Shown: positions 34,636-47,388, numbered from the stretch's first letter. The stretch is 64,000 bases of DNA from Aaosphaeria pasadenensis (GCA_022813625.1 JAKLMB010000016.1:800772-864771), one strand, 5' to 3'. The notes: generated from the letters alone by a model not told the origin. Numbers and translations: made by a program.

Positions 34636-36639
34636 TGTGATGCTGATGAAAATACGTGGGTCAGCGTTCGTTAGTCAAAGAGATGGATTAAGAGAGTTTC
34701 GGAAGAGTTGGAGTTGCAACACCAGGCAGCAGAACTCGGACTCAAGAAGACAATATTTAGAGAATGAACCTTGATGATGATCTCATCTCGGCTCCATTAT
34801 AAGTGTGATCTTGGGCGTTTGCTGGCGTTGCCGATGTGGAGATAGATCTGAGACATCATCGAAAGTGTGATAGATGGAGGGACAAGTGCACCCTTCTGCG
34901 GCTGGTAGAGGAGAATATACCTTTCTGCGTAACAATGGCTACAATGCTAACGTGCATCGGCAAGAATGATTCCGAGACACTTTCGAGATACGATGAGAAA
35001 GCGCGACTTGTCTGCAACCTTTTAGAAGCAAGCTGCTTCTGGCCTTTAAACCAGATAGTTATCAGTCAAGATGCAACTCAATCTAATTTTTCAAGTCTTC
35101 CACCTCAACCATGCATCTTGTTCTCTCACGCAATTAAATATCCGCAGACAGATTATCGCGACGCTGCACGCAAAAGCCAGGTTCTCGGACTAGCGCGCCA
35201 AAAGCATGGTTCAGTGTAACTAGATACCTTACACAAACCCGAGCGTGAAGATGTGTAGAAAGTGCTCTGAGTCTTGAACTGAGGCATCTTCTATACACAT
35301 ATGACACGGAAATGGATGCAAGGAAAATACTTGTAGCAATGGTTGGGGTCGTAGCAATCCGAGACCGATGCGCGACGGATGTGAAGATTAAGCTATCAAA
35401 AAGGTTGATGAACATCCATATTGCTCGCTTGATAGTTCTAAGAAAAGGATGCTTTCAATGGGCCTTTCGGAAGAGAAGCGTCATTGCATGCAGCCCTAAG
35501 AAAGAGAAGCATTTGACATCTGTCATGATGACCCTGAGTAGAGCCTATGGCATCACACGTGCTGAGTACTCCGTACATCATAGCTTAAGCATCAGCCGCC
35601 AATTCTTTAGGACTCAACCCGGTCATGTTCTGTTGGGTGACGGTTCAAATTTGGAAGCCCCTCGTGGATTACGAGGACACGGTGTTGTGGCGCCGGTTAC
35701 AAAATGTGGACGGGGATGCCCTCTGTATGTTGCATATGTCACAACCTTGTAAATCTACAATGACCATATTATTAGACTCAAAAAACACGGAAAACGGAGA
35801 ACACTGATGGAAACTCTTACTAAAGCAACAATTACTATTCATCGATTTAGAAACATCGGCGCCGTCTTATAAGTAGATAGATTCTTGTCGAGTAAATCAA
35901 CAGCGCGATTGAAACCAGCATGGCGACAATGACATTGAGCCTCTCCGCTTCTCTGATCCTCCGTCCCTATCCAGAAAGAAAGAGTCGAAGGAGCCAATAC
36001 CCGACCGCAGCATGCACCACGACGCGCAATGCCTGAAGTCGCCTTTGAACTCATCCGTGATATGCGTAAACACAATGCGGAGTTCAATTGAAAACCAGTT
36101 GGACGGATGAGGGGAAATGTGGCATTTGAAATGAAAGCAATAGCGCTGACTGTGGGGTTGTCCTGCGCGTCTTATAAGAATAGCATATGAGGCTTGCACG
36201 GAGACCAGTGTTACTAAGGTGTGCGTCACACAACAGAAGATCGCTATTTCCACTGCAGCGTATCTATGCAAGGAAATGGAAAAACAGTTCAACAGTTCGT
36301 ACTCAATTATTAGTAGGATGATGTGCAGCATGCCGAGACTGCGTCCAATGCTGTAATTACGAGTTGACAGCATTCGTGTCCTGTGAATGGTAAGACCGTT
36401 GAATGGAGTGAGATAGGCTTCGGGACGGCGTGCATGCCTAGAACCGGCTTCTGTATAGTTACCGCTGTCAGTGTTATGGGCTTATACGGGCTATCCTATC
36501 ACAACAAATGGTTTCATGTGGTATAGAGAAGTGTAAACACACTGAGCGGTCATTTATGAGATTGACTCTATTTCTTCCTTTGTATGCTCGGCAAGTGAAA
36601 TGCTACAAATAGCAGGGGTATATTTGGTTGGAAAGCGCT
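34636..36639. other. Stretch with scattered membrane-helix-like fragments on the minus strand
   Basis: No complete gene can be built. On the minus strand, 36373-36150 reads as hydrophobic segments (MLHIILLIIEYELLNCF, IFCCVTHTLVTLVSV). The 35860-35945 interval reads as another helix in a different frame, and 35415-35280 reads MFINLFDSLIFTS. Possible introns (for example GTCAGC to TTCAG around 36150-36040) link some of these, but stops interrupt the rest. This may be the eroded 5' part of the rhodopsin-like gene, a second decayed membrane-protein gene, or chance. Confidence 0.3.
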
Positions 36640-39100
36640 TCAAGCCAACAATGCGAAAAGCAAATAAGTCTTCTTGTGATATTCAAGTGCCTTTTCCTTG
36701 AGTCTCTTTCTCCCGCTCTCGTCAACTTCCGCGGCTTTGCACAGGTCTTCGAGGGAGAATCTAGTGTTGTCTGAGGGTCCCCTCGTGATCAAGAAACATT
36801 CAACAAAGAGTATGTCGAATATGAGTTGTTTCTGCTTGACAAGTCTGGTCTCATTGGAGTTGGGCTTTTCTGAGCTGTGTAGGGGATCTTTAGAATCTTC
36901 AGGGGGATCCGCAGTTCCGTTCTGCTTCTCTAAATTGTCATCTTCACTGCCATTGGCCTCGTCGCTTTGATTTTCCTCTTGCTTGCCACATTCGCGCCAT
37001 GTTTCGACGATATTTTGATGTGCAGCGCTCTTGAGGATATGGACACAATGCGGAGCCCAAAGATCACTACCAAATCCGCCCATGGTCCGAACCAATTGCT
37101 GCAAAAATCGAAACGCAGCAGGCGAAGGTTGAGCGGGTAGCGATGGAGCACCTTCCCAGAGAATATCGCTCTTTGATTTCCGGTTTGCAATACCCAGGAC
37201 CGCTTGATGATAGGTCTTCAGGGGCGATTTGATAATATGTTGTGCGAGAGCAGAATGTAGAGGTTTCAATGTATCTTCGCCGAATGGCATGTCCAAGTCT
37301 GTCGAACGCTCATTGAGCCGCAGACCTGGGACGCGGTCACAAATCTCACGGATGACGCGTAAGAGGAATGTGACCTTTCCGAGATCCAGCTTCTCTTGGT
37401 TCTCTGTGCTCTGAACTGCAAACTTAGAGAATTCTTTTCCTAAGACCTTCAATGCCTGCTGTAACGAATCACGACTTGTCTCTTCCAACAACTGCGGGTC
37501 ATCAGCGCTGAGTAACAATTGTTTCGTGTTGTCGAAATCATCGTCCGAATCTTCGAGATCTACTTCTTCCGTGAACGGATCGTCCCACCGTGCCTCCTTC
37601 ATTGACTTGATGATTGCTTTGACTTCGAGGAAAGAATCCACCCATTTTTCATATGCGCCCACGATCTCGAGCACCGCACGGTCGCGACCGTGGTACGTGT
37701 TCACCACACTTGTCTTGAAGACCCGGGCGCCATCTGACAAATCAGGTAGAGTCGTGGTCCATAGGGATTCATCCGACGCATCTTTCAAACCAGTAGGCGC
37801 TGACAGTGCGGACGATATGAGGTCAACAACAGCCTTCAATGCCTGCGCTCTTATTCTCATAATGCTTTCCAATCGAGTATTCAAGATGTCTCGTAGATCA
37901 TCAAGTACATTCCTGCTCTTTACGCCGACCATCCTTGAGCCACTGCCGATCCAGGTCTCAATTAATTCTTGCCTGAGTTCTGCGACTTCATTTAGATCGT
38001 TTACTGATTCGAGTGTAGCTCTGATCTCTTTCAAAAATGCAGCAATGACATCCTTAGACCAGGATTGGAGCAATTTATCAGCGTCGGTGCGTTGCAATTC
38101 ATCATGTCGAGGTTGCGGGGTATAGTTCCTTGCTTCTTGGCCAATCCATTTATCGTGGATGTCGAGGTTGAGCTCATATAAAGCGCGTACGTCAGGATCC
38201 TGGACAAGATGCTGCGACTTGAGTTTCAACAAAGAGTCAGCTAATCGTCTAGGGAACACGCTTTGTGTGTCAAGGCAAGTCTGCACACAAAGCTTCAAAG
38301 CCGAAACTGCATTTTCCTTGAGCCCTTCCACCTGTCGGACGGATCTGATGATCTCTTCTTTTCTAGCGTCGAGGAAATGCCGTAACACGAATGTGGGGGC
38401 AGATGTGGTGGCTAAAGAATAGGCACACAGCGTTTCCACGAGCGAGTTTATTCCATCGGTACTGCTGGCATGGCCTGTCTCGCTTTTACTGAGCAATCTG
38501 TCGTCGATGCGGCGCAACAGTTTTCCTCTCAGTGATCCAAGCCTATCCCTTAATTTATCGTTAATCTCGGCCTTCCTACTCGATTGTGATAAGGCCTTGT
38601 GTAGAAGCCTTCCAATGACCAACACTTTGGCGGGATTAAGTAGCCCTTCTCCCTTCTCCAGTAACCTGGCTATGACGACGGGACAACTCCTTAATACCGC
38701 GATCTGCGAAGCAAATGTGTATCGTACTGCATCCTGAGTCCGGCTATGCTGCTGCAATTTCGCTGCGTTGCTGGCGATGCGATCGATGTTCCTCGTGTTG
38801 CAATTCCGACTAATGCGCGCAACCTGGGTTTCGACTGTAGACATGCGATCTTCCATGTCAATGATCATCTCTGCGGTAGAGAGCAAATCGCGGTAGCTCG
38901 CTCTGGTAATATAGTTAGCTTCCTCCTCAATGAATAAACAATGGCATGTGTACTCACCCGACAAGGGAACGCAGCTTCTCCCGATTCTCGCTCCCATTGC
39001 TTCTGAGCTGCTGCTCAAGCTTCCTAACAACAGGAACAGGATATTGGAAGGCATCCTCCCAAGTCTGGAAGGTTCGTGGATCGTCCGTCTCGGACGCCAT
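36640..39100 (-). CDS. COG1: Conserved oligomeric Golgi complex subunit 1 (801 aa, two exons)
   Basis: COG1 is a lobe A subunit of the COG tethering complex, which retrieves vesicles within the Golgi. Exon 1 is 39100-38958 and exon 2 is 38902-36640, with a 55-bp intron that keeps phase. The splice gives an N-terminus starting MASETDDPRTFQTWEDAFQY and then LRSLVGASYRDLLSTAEMII followed by MEDRMSTVE. This is the characteristic COG1/Vps51-type helical start (two helices plus the SYRDLL motif). The rest is all-helical, with conserved-looking blocks LRSCPVVIARLLEKGEG and QLVRTMGGFGSDLW. It ends in a leucine-rich helix. Reading through the intron would give an 849-residue frame with a spurious 5' end. 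It lies head-to-tail downstream of CDC123 on the same strand, about 700 bp away. Confidence 0.88.
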
Positions 39101-39805
39101 TGTACAAGCTGTCGGCTTCTCGAGGTAGAGGGGCGAGTTGTCAAGTTGTCCCAATCGGAGCAGCAAATCCCCGATGTTTGCTTAGTCATCCCATCAAACG
39201 ACCGATAACTACCTACCTACCTAACGTTAACTATTGCCTATGTCCCCATCTAGATTCCGCTAATTAACATTATTAGATCTCAATTATCGCGAAGAGAATC
39301 TGCTTTCGAGGTTATCCGGCTACACGAAGTATCAAGAGGGATACGAAAGTAATCTGAGCAATGGGGTCCATGTAGGGACCCTGTTGATTGGTCCAGCAAC
39401 TACGTAGTACAATATCGGCGATTGTATTTTCCCAGTTCTATTTTCCCAGGTGAACTCTAGATTAGAGTCTAGCTGCGTACAACTCTACCATTTTATCTAT
39501 CTTCTCGTCTATATGCCCATGTCTTCAGTAGCCGTCACAAAATCTTCTAAGTTATATCGAGTTGCAAAGTATTTATAGTGACATCGCAGAAATAAATGCT
39601 ATTATGTACGTGAATATCACTAGCATAGGAAAGGTAAGGCAAAGATGATGAATCGAACCTTGTAGTCAGTGATTGTATTCAGACACTTGTGCTTAGGCTC
39701 TGCAAAAGTCAAACGCGAGAGAAATCTTTTGATATCATGCATGCATTAAACAATTGACGCCTTTGAATCATTTTACGCCGGGTCGTTGCTTCGTACTAAA
39801 AACGA
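39101..39805. other. Intergenic stretch between CDC123 and COG1
   Basis: This is the 3' flank of CDC123 and the promoter of COG1. It has short CTAC tandem runs near 39208-39222 and AT-rich sequence. No gene is seen. Confidence 0.5.
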
Positions 39806-41040
39806 TCAATCGTCCTCGCTATCTTCTCTCCTCTGCTCCTCCGCAAGACGCTGCGCCTCCTTCCAATTGTTTGCAAATTCCCGCAAAACACCCTCGCCGC
39901 CTTGACTTGCGTCTACTACATCTTTCGGCATTTTGTGGGCGCTGAACTGTGGCGTTACGAAGCCATATGCTTCTGGATCGTCTTTCCTCACTAGTCGAAA
40001 CTCTGGCACGAACAGAGGCTCGATTACCTCATCCTCCTCCGACTCATCCGTTGAGTATGAAACGGGATCCGCAGGCTCAGGCATCTCGAGGAGCTCCAGC
40101 CATGCGAACAATAGCGGATCAGTTCGAGGAGCCCAGGGGTTGACATCAATCAGCCAGACGCGGTTATGGGGTGGCGGGATGTAGACGTCAAACGTGAAAT
40201 TGTCGTCTGGGAAAGTATCCTTTATCCGAATGCTGAAGAAGTCTTGAATTTCTTGACGTAACCTGTCCTGCATGCTGAATAGAAAGTCGAAATGGTTCAA
40301 GTCGCGCTGACAGATGGCGATAATTTTACGATTGCGGACAAAGACCCGGAACTCGACTGACGGATTGAGGGTAATCCACTTCCGGAGGACTAGATGATAC
40401 GGTATTGATGAGATGTCGGATGCCACTGGATCGGAGTTCGTGTCAGTAGGGTCGTCTGCCTCCGTGTCGTCGAAAACTTGTTGCAGGTCATGTGTGATGA
40501 AATCGCTGGACTTTAACATCAGGTAGATATCGTTCGGTGTGCTGCACTGCATGCTGTTCGTTGCATTTATCCAGGTCGCATCCTTCGGTGCCGACCAGTT
40601 CAACTTCGGCGCAACCTTGCCGCCCAACTCTTCTATGATCCTCGCGACCTCCTCATGTGTATTTCGCCACTGAGTAGATGGGTCGAAATTCTCGTCATCG
40701 TCACCGTCGTCGCCTGCCTCGTTGTCGGCACCGGAAAAGATACCACTGTCTCCATCTGACCATTCTGGATTGTCTGCCTCCTCGGGAGGGAGGACTATTC
40801 CGTCTGCGCGAAGATACTCGAGGAATGCGCCAGGCAAGGGAATGAGGCGTGCTTTGGGTGTGATTGTTCGGTATCTGTCAATATGTTAGCATCCCTGGAT
40901 AATTTACATTGTGGATAGATTTTAAGCACTTACTTGGGATGCCAGCTGTGATATGAGCAGTTCATTATATGTCTTTTGGTGACCGGGGGAAACGGGAGTC
41001 GATTTTGTTTGGCCTTGTCCGTCAATCCACCCGCATCCAT
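39806..41040 (-). CDS. CDC123: Cdc123, eIF2 assembly chaperone (391 aa, two exons)
   Basis: Cdc123 is an ATP-grasp-like cytosolic protein that promotes assembly of translation initiation factor eIF2 by acting on its gamma subunit. Exon 1 is 41040-40934 and exon 2 is 40874-39806, with a 59-bp intron in phase 2. The N-terminus reads FPPVTKRHIMNCSYHSWHPK then YRTITPKARLIPLP and FLEYLRADGI, the diagnostic Cdc123 opening. Later motifs include SSDFITHDL, VLRKWITLNPSVEFRVFVR, IAICQRD and the ATP-grasp metal-binding strand VWLIDVNPW. An acidic insert (about residues 62-90) and an acidic tail (EEQRREDSEDD) are also usual. It is divergent from CWC21, with 379 bp between starts. Without exon 1 the family signature is missing. 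Confidence 0.93.
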
Positions 41041-41419
41041 CTCTGTGGGGAAGAGTTCAGACTCTTTGGTGATTGATGAGCTCATGGCGGAGGATCTGGG
41101 TATAGCAAAGATCGCTGCAGAACGAGCAGATGTTTATGAGGAAATTTGTGTTGAGGTTTTGGTCCCATGGCGCAGTACTGTCATTCATACAATTACTAGT
41201 TCCGTTGACTCTTCGAAATTCTACCAGTGATGGCGGGGCTGAAGGCGCTCGGACCATTAGTAGAACCTCCGCGCCTTCTCCGCAACCTTCCAGAACAATT
41301 AGTTAGATGGATTGTCAGCCGTTTGCATTCACCACCATAAACTTCACAATCATTCATCATCACGTCGCACCTACCTCTTTCGCCCCTTTGAGGCTCAACA
41401 CCGAGCTAGCATTTTGAAC
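41041..41419. promoter_or_regulatory. Shared divergent promoter of CDC123 and CWC21
   Basis: These 379 bp separate the start codons of two divergent core genes, one for translation-factor assembly and one for splicing. The plus-strand part carries pyrimidine-rich CACC/CTC runs just before CWC21. No specific factor site is identified. Co-regulation is inferred from geometry alone. Confidence 0.45.
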
Positions 41420-42039
41420 ATGTCTGAGAACGTCGGTCTGTCTACTCCACGAGGCAGTGGCACCTCCGGTTACGTCCAGAAGAACCGTTCTCTTCTCAAG
41501 CCACGCGACCGAGCCGCACCGTATCCAAAGGAATGGGATCAGGCAAAGCACCGCCCGCGGCAACCTGATCAAGAGATCCTCGAACATGAAGCGAAGCGGG
41601 AGATTGAGGTCAAGGTATTCGAGCTTAGGGACAAGCTCGAAGAAGAAGGGTATGTGCCTCCTATAATCTCGCGATACTCTCCGATCGCTAACCAACTTCA
41701 AGGGTCGACGAAGATGAGATCGATGACCGATGCGATGCTCTACGCAAGAAGTTAGAAGCCGAGCGACAGGCCGGCAAAGGTGCTGGGCCAAACGCGCGAA
41801 ACCTGAAGTCACATCAAGTTCACGATCTCGCGAAAGCAAAGATGGAGGAAAGCGAGCGTCTCCGGAAAGCATTAGGGATCAGTCAAGACTACGAAGAAGG
41901 AAGTCACTGGCGGAAGCAGGAGGAAAGGCTCCGTGAATCATTGGCAAAGAGGGGTGAAGAAGAGGAAGAGGAACTGCGCCGCGAGAAGGAGAAGAAGAGG
42001 AGAGAAAGCGAGAAGGAATATGATGATGAGTCCGATTGA
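41420..42039 (+). CDS. CWC21: Pre-mRNA splicing factor Cwc21 (188 aa, two exons)
   Basis: Cwc21 (SRRM2 N-terminal homologue) is a spliceosome component that binds Prp8/Snu114 near the catalytic centre. Exon 1 is 41420-41649 and exon 2 is 41703-42039, with a 53-bp intron. The start MSENVGLSTPRGSGTSGYVQ is the near-invariant Cwc21 N-terminus. The cwf21 domain follows (ILEHEAKREIEVKVFELRDK then EEEGVDEDEIDDRC). The C-terminus is a long charged helix (KAKMEESERLRKALGI, then Glu/Arg runs), as in other fungal members. The frame extends upstream to an ATG at 41312, but the conserved start fixes 41420. Confidence 0.93.
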
Positions 42040-43493
42040 AACAACGTCAGCGAAGTACTGCGCAACCAGCGTGTCTCCAAACGCACGCGCTCTGTTCGTG
42101 TTCGAGCAAGCAAGATGAACGAATGATAAGATGCAGTCTCGAGAGACGAGAGAGAGAGAGAGCTCATTCATGGAAACGTCGCAGGTACGACTCCTTCGAT
42201 GCGCGTGCCCGGCCTACCGCAAATGGAGCATAGGCGTTTCTTCAAGTTGGTTACGATCTAGTGAGGATTTCGTTCGCTGAACGTACCTGGCCAAAGCCTT
42301 CATCGGCATAGCTAATCGATAACTAAAAGTGTTGCACCACTTAGATGCGTAGGATTGGCCGTTTCTTCCGCAATCTCAACGAAAAGCAAACAATCTACCA
42401 TTGTTGCAGACATGGCGTGGGATCTCTCCGTTATGCATTTGTAACAATCATTGGTACGAAATCAAAGGGTAATCAGTATTCGGTAGCTTGGGGAGTTCAT
42501 AATTCCCAATAATGACAAAATATCATATTGATGTGCAAGGTCGGCATTGTAGGTGACTTGATCTTTGCTGAAGGTGCTATATAGTACGAGTAATGCCTTC
42601 TGAGTTCTGAGACGAGACTTGACCCTGCAGCAATTGTAGCCGAATGGGTGGGACGGGGGTGCAAGTGTAGCGGAACCGTTGGCGCGGAACGTGGTCGCCT
42701 CCCTCGGTTTGGTTGGTTGGAAATGCTCCAGTAGCCAAGCACTAGGCCTTTCACTCGACGACGCCTCGTCTGGATACGTTCAGTTCTATTCACTATTCCC
42801 ATACGCTACACATACTCACCACATAACTATAGTAGGCCTCGACAGCACTACGACCACTATACGGCCAGCACATACCGGCAATCCTGCTTACACTATGTCT
42901 GATTTGCACGCTCTTGAGTCTCCATCATGCAGCCCATTATTGTACCTTTCCTATGTCCGCTACCCTACAGCCTTGTGAAGACCCCGACCACGCACGCCCA
43001 CATTGCCAGCCCACCAGGAACATGCACATCTCCATAGACCCGACCGATCTCACCACTTTAATTCACCACACCTGCTCATCCTTCCTCGACCTCAACTGTC
43101 TTTAAGGTCTCCGTAGAACAACCAACTTGTATGATACCCTGGCTTGCCCGACTGGCTTCCCCCTGGTCTCCCCTTGGTCTTCGCTTGGCCTGGCACAGAT
43201 GTCCATCTCTTAACACCAACGAGAAGCAAGCCCAGCAAGCCCAGCAAATCCCTCGCTCTCTGCCACTGAGCAGTGCCACTGTGGGTTATATTCTTGCACA
43301 TGCTGTTCAACTGCACGGCTATTGGCCCACTTTACAACCACTTTCGTCGTCCGTCCCAACTACGATCGTGGGGTATAAACTCCCTTGTTCTTGCTCTGGC
43401 TCCGCTCGTGCCTGCCTACTGCATTCAAGTCGAAAAACGTAGGTAGCCAGCGACCCATAGCATTTTCAGCACACGATCGTCCGGGACATCGCC
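42040..43493. other. Intergenic stretch before the MFS transporter gene
   Basis: No gene is supported. Plus-strand frames at 42679-43442 are short, Thr/Pro/His-rich and unlinked. The interval from about 42,780 onward is a pyrimidine-rich, likely leader/promoter region. GCCTGG/AGCCCAGCAAG-type short repeats occur near 43185-43250. Confidence 0.45.
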
Positions 43494-45229
43494 ATGGGGG
43501 TCCGAATATGGGGAACCATATCCGAATCGTGGAAGCGCTTCAGTCAGTCTTAGATCTCCCTTGCATGCCTTCCTATTGCCTACTAACCTCCTGCAGGCCC
43601 AGTGGAGAAGCGGAATATGGCTATATACATCTTAGGGATCATGCTCTATAAATTCGGTCTAGAAGCCTTCAACGGTTCTGTTGTAGCTCTCGCGACGAAC
43701 CGATACGACGAGCTTGCAAGAGTCACAAACACCCCATCTATCACATTTGGTCGGGTTGGTCTATTAACTGGACTCAACCAGGCCTTCCAGTGCGTTGGCT
43801 CCATCCTAATCGCACCACTGGTTAAGAGATATCCCACGAAGAACGTTCTTGCCTGTGCCGTTTTCGTCTTCGGTATTTTCAGCGCTTTACTTATGATCAT
43901 TGATGCCTCGACTGGCGGTCACTTCCTCCCCGCAGGATACACCAAGGATCACGCGAAGAACGATTTTAGCTACTACGGTAACTACAACACGGATGGCATG
44001 ATTCCAATCTTTTGCGTATGCGGTATCGTCTATGGCATGGTCGAGCTTATTCGTAGGGTTATTCCGAGGGACATTGTGGGCGGAAACGCTTTGAAACTCA
44101 GACAAATGGATGCCATGGTGCACATTTTCTATGAGGTTTCCGGAACCGCTGGAGCTTTCTGCACGGCTCTCGTACTCATCCCTCGATTCGGAAACAATTT
44201 TTCCTTCATCATCACACCAATCTTCTTCTCGGCCGCATCGATTGTATGGTTCTTTATCCAAGAGTCCGGTTTCCAGAAAGAGCGGCCACCTCGCGATCCT
44301 GAAGACCCGAACTATCTAATGGCCGTTGTCAGCGGCTTCTGGCTCTTCTTCGAGTCTGTCTATACTGGTGCAAAGATCATCTTCACCAACCGAAAGTTTG
44401 TCTGGCTGTTGCCCGGATACGCTATCGCTCTGTATGGTCACAGGTACCTTGAGAACGGACTTGCACCTGCCATTGCCCGTCGCTATCTTGGTAACTCTGC
44501 ATGGTCACAGATTATAGTGGGCGGGTCGAATTTGGGCGAGCTGTTTGGTGCGCTATTCGTCTTCCTCTTCAACGATCTAGTTACTACACCGATGCCGTGG
44601 CTTCGACTGGATTCTTTGATGCTTCTCGTGGTCTGGTATCTACCTTTTTGGAATCCACCAATGGGGAACGTTCAATATGCATGGATTATTGCTGCAACGT
44701 TCCTTCCTATCGTAAGTCTTGCTGCAGTTTCTTTAGCGCACTTCGTGCTGACATGAAATAGTCCTTCGGATGGGCAGCTGGTGACGTTTCGCTTGCTGCT
44801 TACATACAAGCGTCACTTGCTCGAATCGAGTCGAAGACGAAGAATGTGTCGGCCTTAGGCGCTGTCATGGCTTTCCTTTATTGCACATACATTGTGATCT
44901 ACGCGATCACTTCACCACTCCTCGGAACATACATTGATAATGTTTCGAATAGCAACAACCAAGATATTCGACCGGCCATCACCAACGTTGCGGGAGTACA
45001 GTTTACGATCATATTCGTGCTGGTGATGACGTCCACGTTTGTGCCGAAGGGCGCATTCGCTTTCAACCCCAAGCTTCTCAACGACGAGATGTTGGATGAG
45101 GATATCATAGATGACGGGCTTTCCGCTCTGGATGAGATGAGCATCAAGCATAAGGATGAATACGAGCTACAAGATTCGCATACGAGTAGTAGCGATGGAC
45201 ATTATCGAAATGAGCGTGCATCAGTTTAG
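43494..45229 (+). CDS. Major facilitator superfamily transporter (543 aa, three exons)
   Basis: This is a polytopic membrane transporter. Exons are 43494-43542, 43597-44711 and 44762-45229; introns of 54 and 50 bp keep phase. The tiny first exon encodes MGVRIWGTISESWKRF, and the splice gives KRFSPVEKRNMAIYILGIML. About twelve hydrophobic segments are visible, with the loop between TM2 and TM3 reading IAPLVKRYPTKNVL, an MFS-like basic loop. A conserved stretch YGMVELIRRVIPRDIVGGN lies in the middle. The C-terminal tail after the last helix is acidic (LDEDIIDDGLSALDEMS). I recall homologues as uncharacterised fungal MFS proteins. The substrate cannot be deduced. Confidence 0.88.
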
Positions 45230-46447
45230 CGAATTCAAAATCTTCCTTTTTTTCCTGGTTCAAATCGTTGAGAACTTGCACCAGACGATTCATTGAGCTA
45301 CATAGTATAGGGCTCGGTATTAATCTAGTATTGGCTCAGAGTGGATCATTCACCGTAGGGATTTCCAAGTGTCTATGAATTCCCAGCCACTCAATTGTTG
45401 CACCGAGACTTCAAAAGTATCAAGCAACAATTAGCTTTTAGATTTGGTGGCAAGATGCAAGAGTATCTGACCAGGTAAGAGGCAATGATATCCTGCGTCT
45501 TAAAGGATTTTACATTGAATACTGTTGGGATAAAGTCTGGGAATACGTCGTAAGCTCTGGGGTTGGCCGGAATGTCACTGGCAGCCATTAGAATCCGTCT
45601 AAGAAGATGACAAAGTATTCATCCATTATCTGATCAGCAAGCAAGGGAGGGGAAGTGGGACACGTTCTTTCAAATATTCCTTGCTGGTATCGTTATAATC
45701 CTCAATTCTTCCCTTCTTGGGACATGGCCCAATTCGCTTGTCCGTAAACCCCCTCCCCCTACCCCTTATGCCTGGGGTCCTTGGCGCCAAACACGTGGGC
45801 ATCGACTTCACTCTTACTGGTCAACACCACAACCCCCCCATACCACGGACACCATGTACACCACTACACCCTATTGCAACACATGCTTTTGTCGGAGGGA
45901 TCTTGTTCCACCTCACCGTATGGTGACATGAGCCTTCAACTATTTGGCTACTCGTGTGCCCCCCTCAATCCAGCCAACATGGGCGAAGCCAAAGACAGTC
46001 CACAGTTCGACTTGCGAGACATATCTGTCCGAAAAAGCCTTCGACTTCATCAATGAATCCCTGAACAGTCATCCACAGAGTTGACTTGAAGCACCTTGAG
46101 CCTCCCATTCATCCCCGTTCTATCGTCCCTCCGTCTCCTTCTGTTCTACCCTGTCTGCTCCTCCGTTCTGGATTGTTCTCAACGCAAGCCTCCACCTCCT
46201 CGCTAACCAGGACCCAAGCGGCTCACACGATCAACATCTCAACCTTCCGACGCCCACTCCATATCTTAAGCGGAAGGACCAATTCTGGGCGTTTACGGCG
46301 GGGTCCCTGCATTCGTGGGAGCCTTTCCTATTATCCCATCCCCATATCGCCAACTTACTCTCATTACTTTCCAGGAAGACTTCCATGCCCTAAGTCCCAT
46401 CCGACTGTCTACACCATTCGTCCTATAGTTCTCTCGCACTTCTATGG
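45230..46447. other. Intergenic stretch before the bHLH gene
   Basis: No gene is supported. The right part (about 46080-46440) is rich in CCTC/CCATC pyrimidine runs and is probably the bHLH gene's leader. It contains short upstream open frames (for example 46086-46451) that could act as uORFs or be chance. Confidence 0.4.
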
Positions 46448-47388
46448 ATGATGGACGCACATCAGCAATTTGCGACCAATGGGGCCAGTAGTAGTCCGCC
46501 TCGCACAGGCCCTCTCAGTCGTGCCTGGCCACAGTTATTCAAGAAGAGGAGGAGACAGCATAGTCCCGCCAGAGATGTAGCCACACCACTCAGCTACTCA
46601 AGTTCGGAACGTTCGTCAATATCTGGTGTGTCGGGATCACCCGTGCCGCCGCAATTCAAGATACCCATCCCCAAACATTCTTCCTCCAATGCTCCCTCCA
46701 TCTTGTCTGATACAGGTAAGAGAGATCCACTTTTCACATGATGCATCCCTTCCAGGTAGAGTCAAAGGATACTACAGAAAGAGATATGCTCAAGGATCTG
46801 TTGGAGGATTTTATGTATGAACGGTCTTGACTGGGTCGCTATTTGCATCGTATTACTACAACACGGCATGCGCATCACTGACACCTCCAAACAGCTTCCA
46901 CCTCCACAAATTCAACAAACCAAGCAGACCTGCTTGCTCAAAAGTCAAACTACGAATGGATCGCCGAAGGCCGTCACGCAGAGATGGGTCTGCACTTCTC
47001 GACCGCCATGGCGACGGGCGTTATGATGCGGCGTGCGACTCACCGCGCAGCGGAGCAAGCTCGTCGTGACCGCATGAAATCTGCCATGGTCGATCTCGCA
47101 GAGTTCATTTTCGACGGCGAAGTAACCTTCGGAAGTGGAACTAGCTGTTTCGTTGTCTCTAGAGGGGATGGAGAAGCTAAGGACGGCGTCATGAGGGATG
47201 TGCCAACTGAGACAGAGGCCGACACGGAAGGCAAGACGGCCATCAAGGGTGGTAAGAAAGGGCAGAACATTAACAAGGCTCGTATCATAGAAATGGCGCT
47301 GGAGAAGCTCAAGAGACAAGAGGTGGAGATAGCGAAACTAGAAGAGCAGTTGAGGGACTGCAACTGTCGGATGGATACCTCGGAGTAG
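46448..47388 (+). CDS. Basic helix-loop-helix transcription factor (exons partly unresolved)
   Basis: The C-terminal exon (ending at 47388) encodes a bHLH domain. Its basic region THRAAEQARRDRMKSAMVDL has the His-Glu-Arg spacing of E-box (CACGTG) binders. A long loop rich in Gly/Lys follows, then helix 2 (NKARIIEMALEKLKRQEVEI) running into a short coiled coil. The N-terminal exon (46448-46715) is Ser/Pro-rich with a basic KKRRRQH patch. A middle exon (from 46760) encodes ESKDTTERDMLKDLLEDF, and the last exon enters at 46895 through STSTNSTNQADLLAQKSNYE. The first junction keeps phase. The second, from the GTATGA donor near 46815 to the CAG at 46894, is off by one base, so a micro-exon, unusual site or frameshift remains possible. 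Confidence 0.68.
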
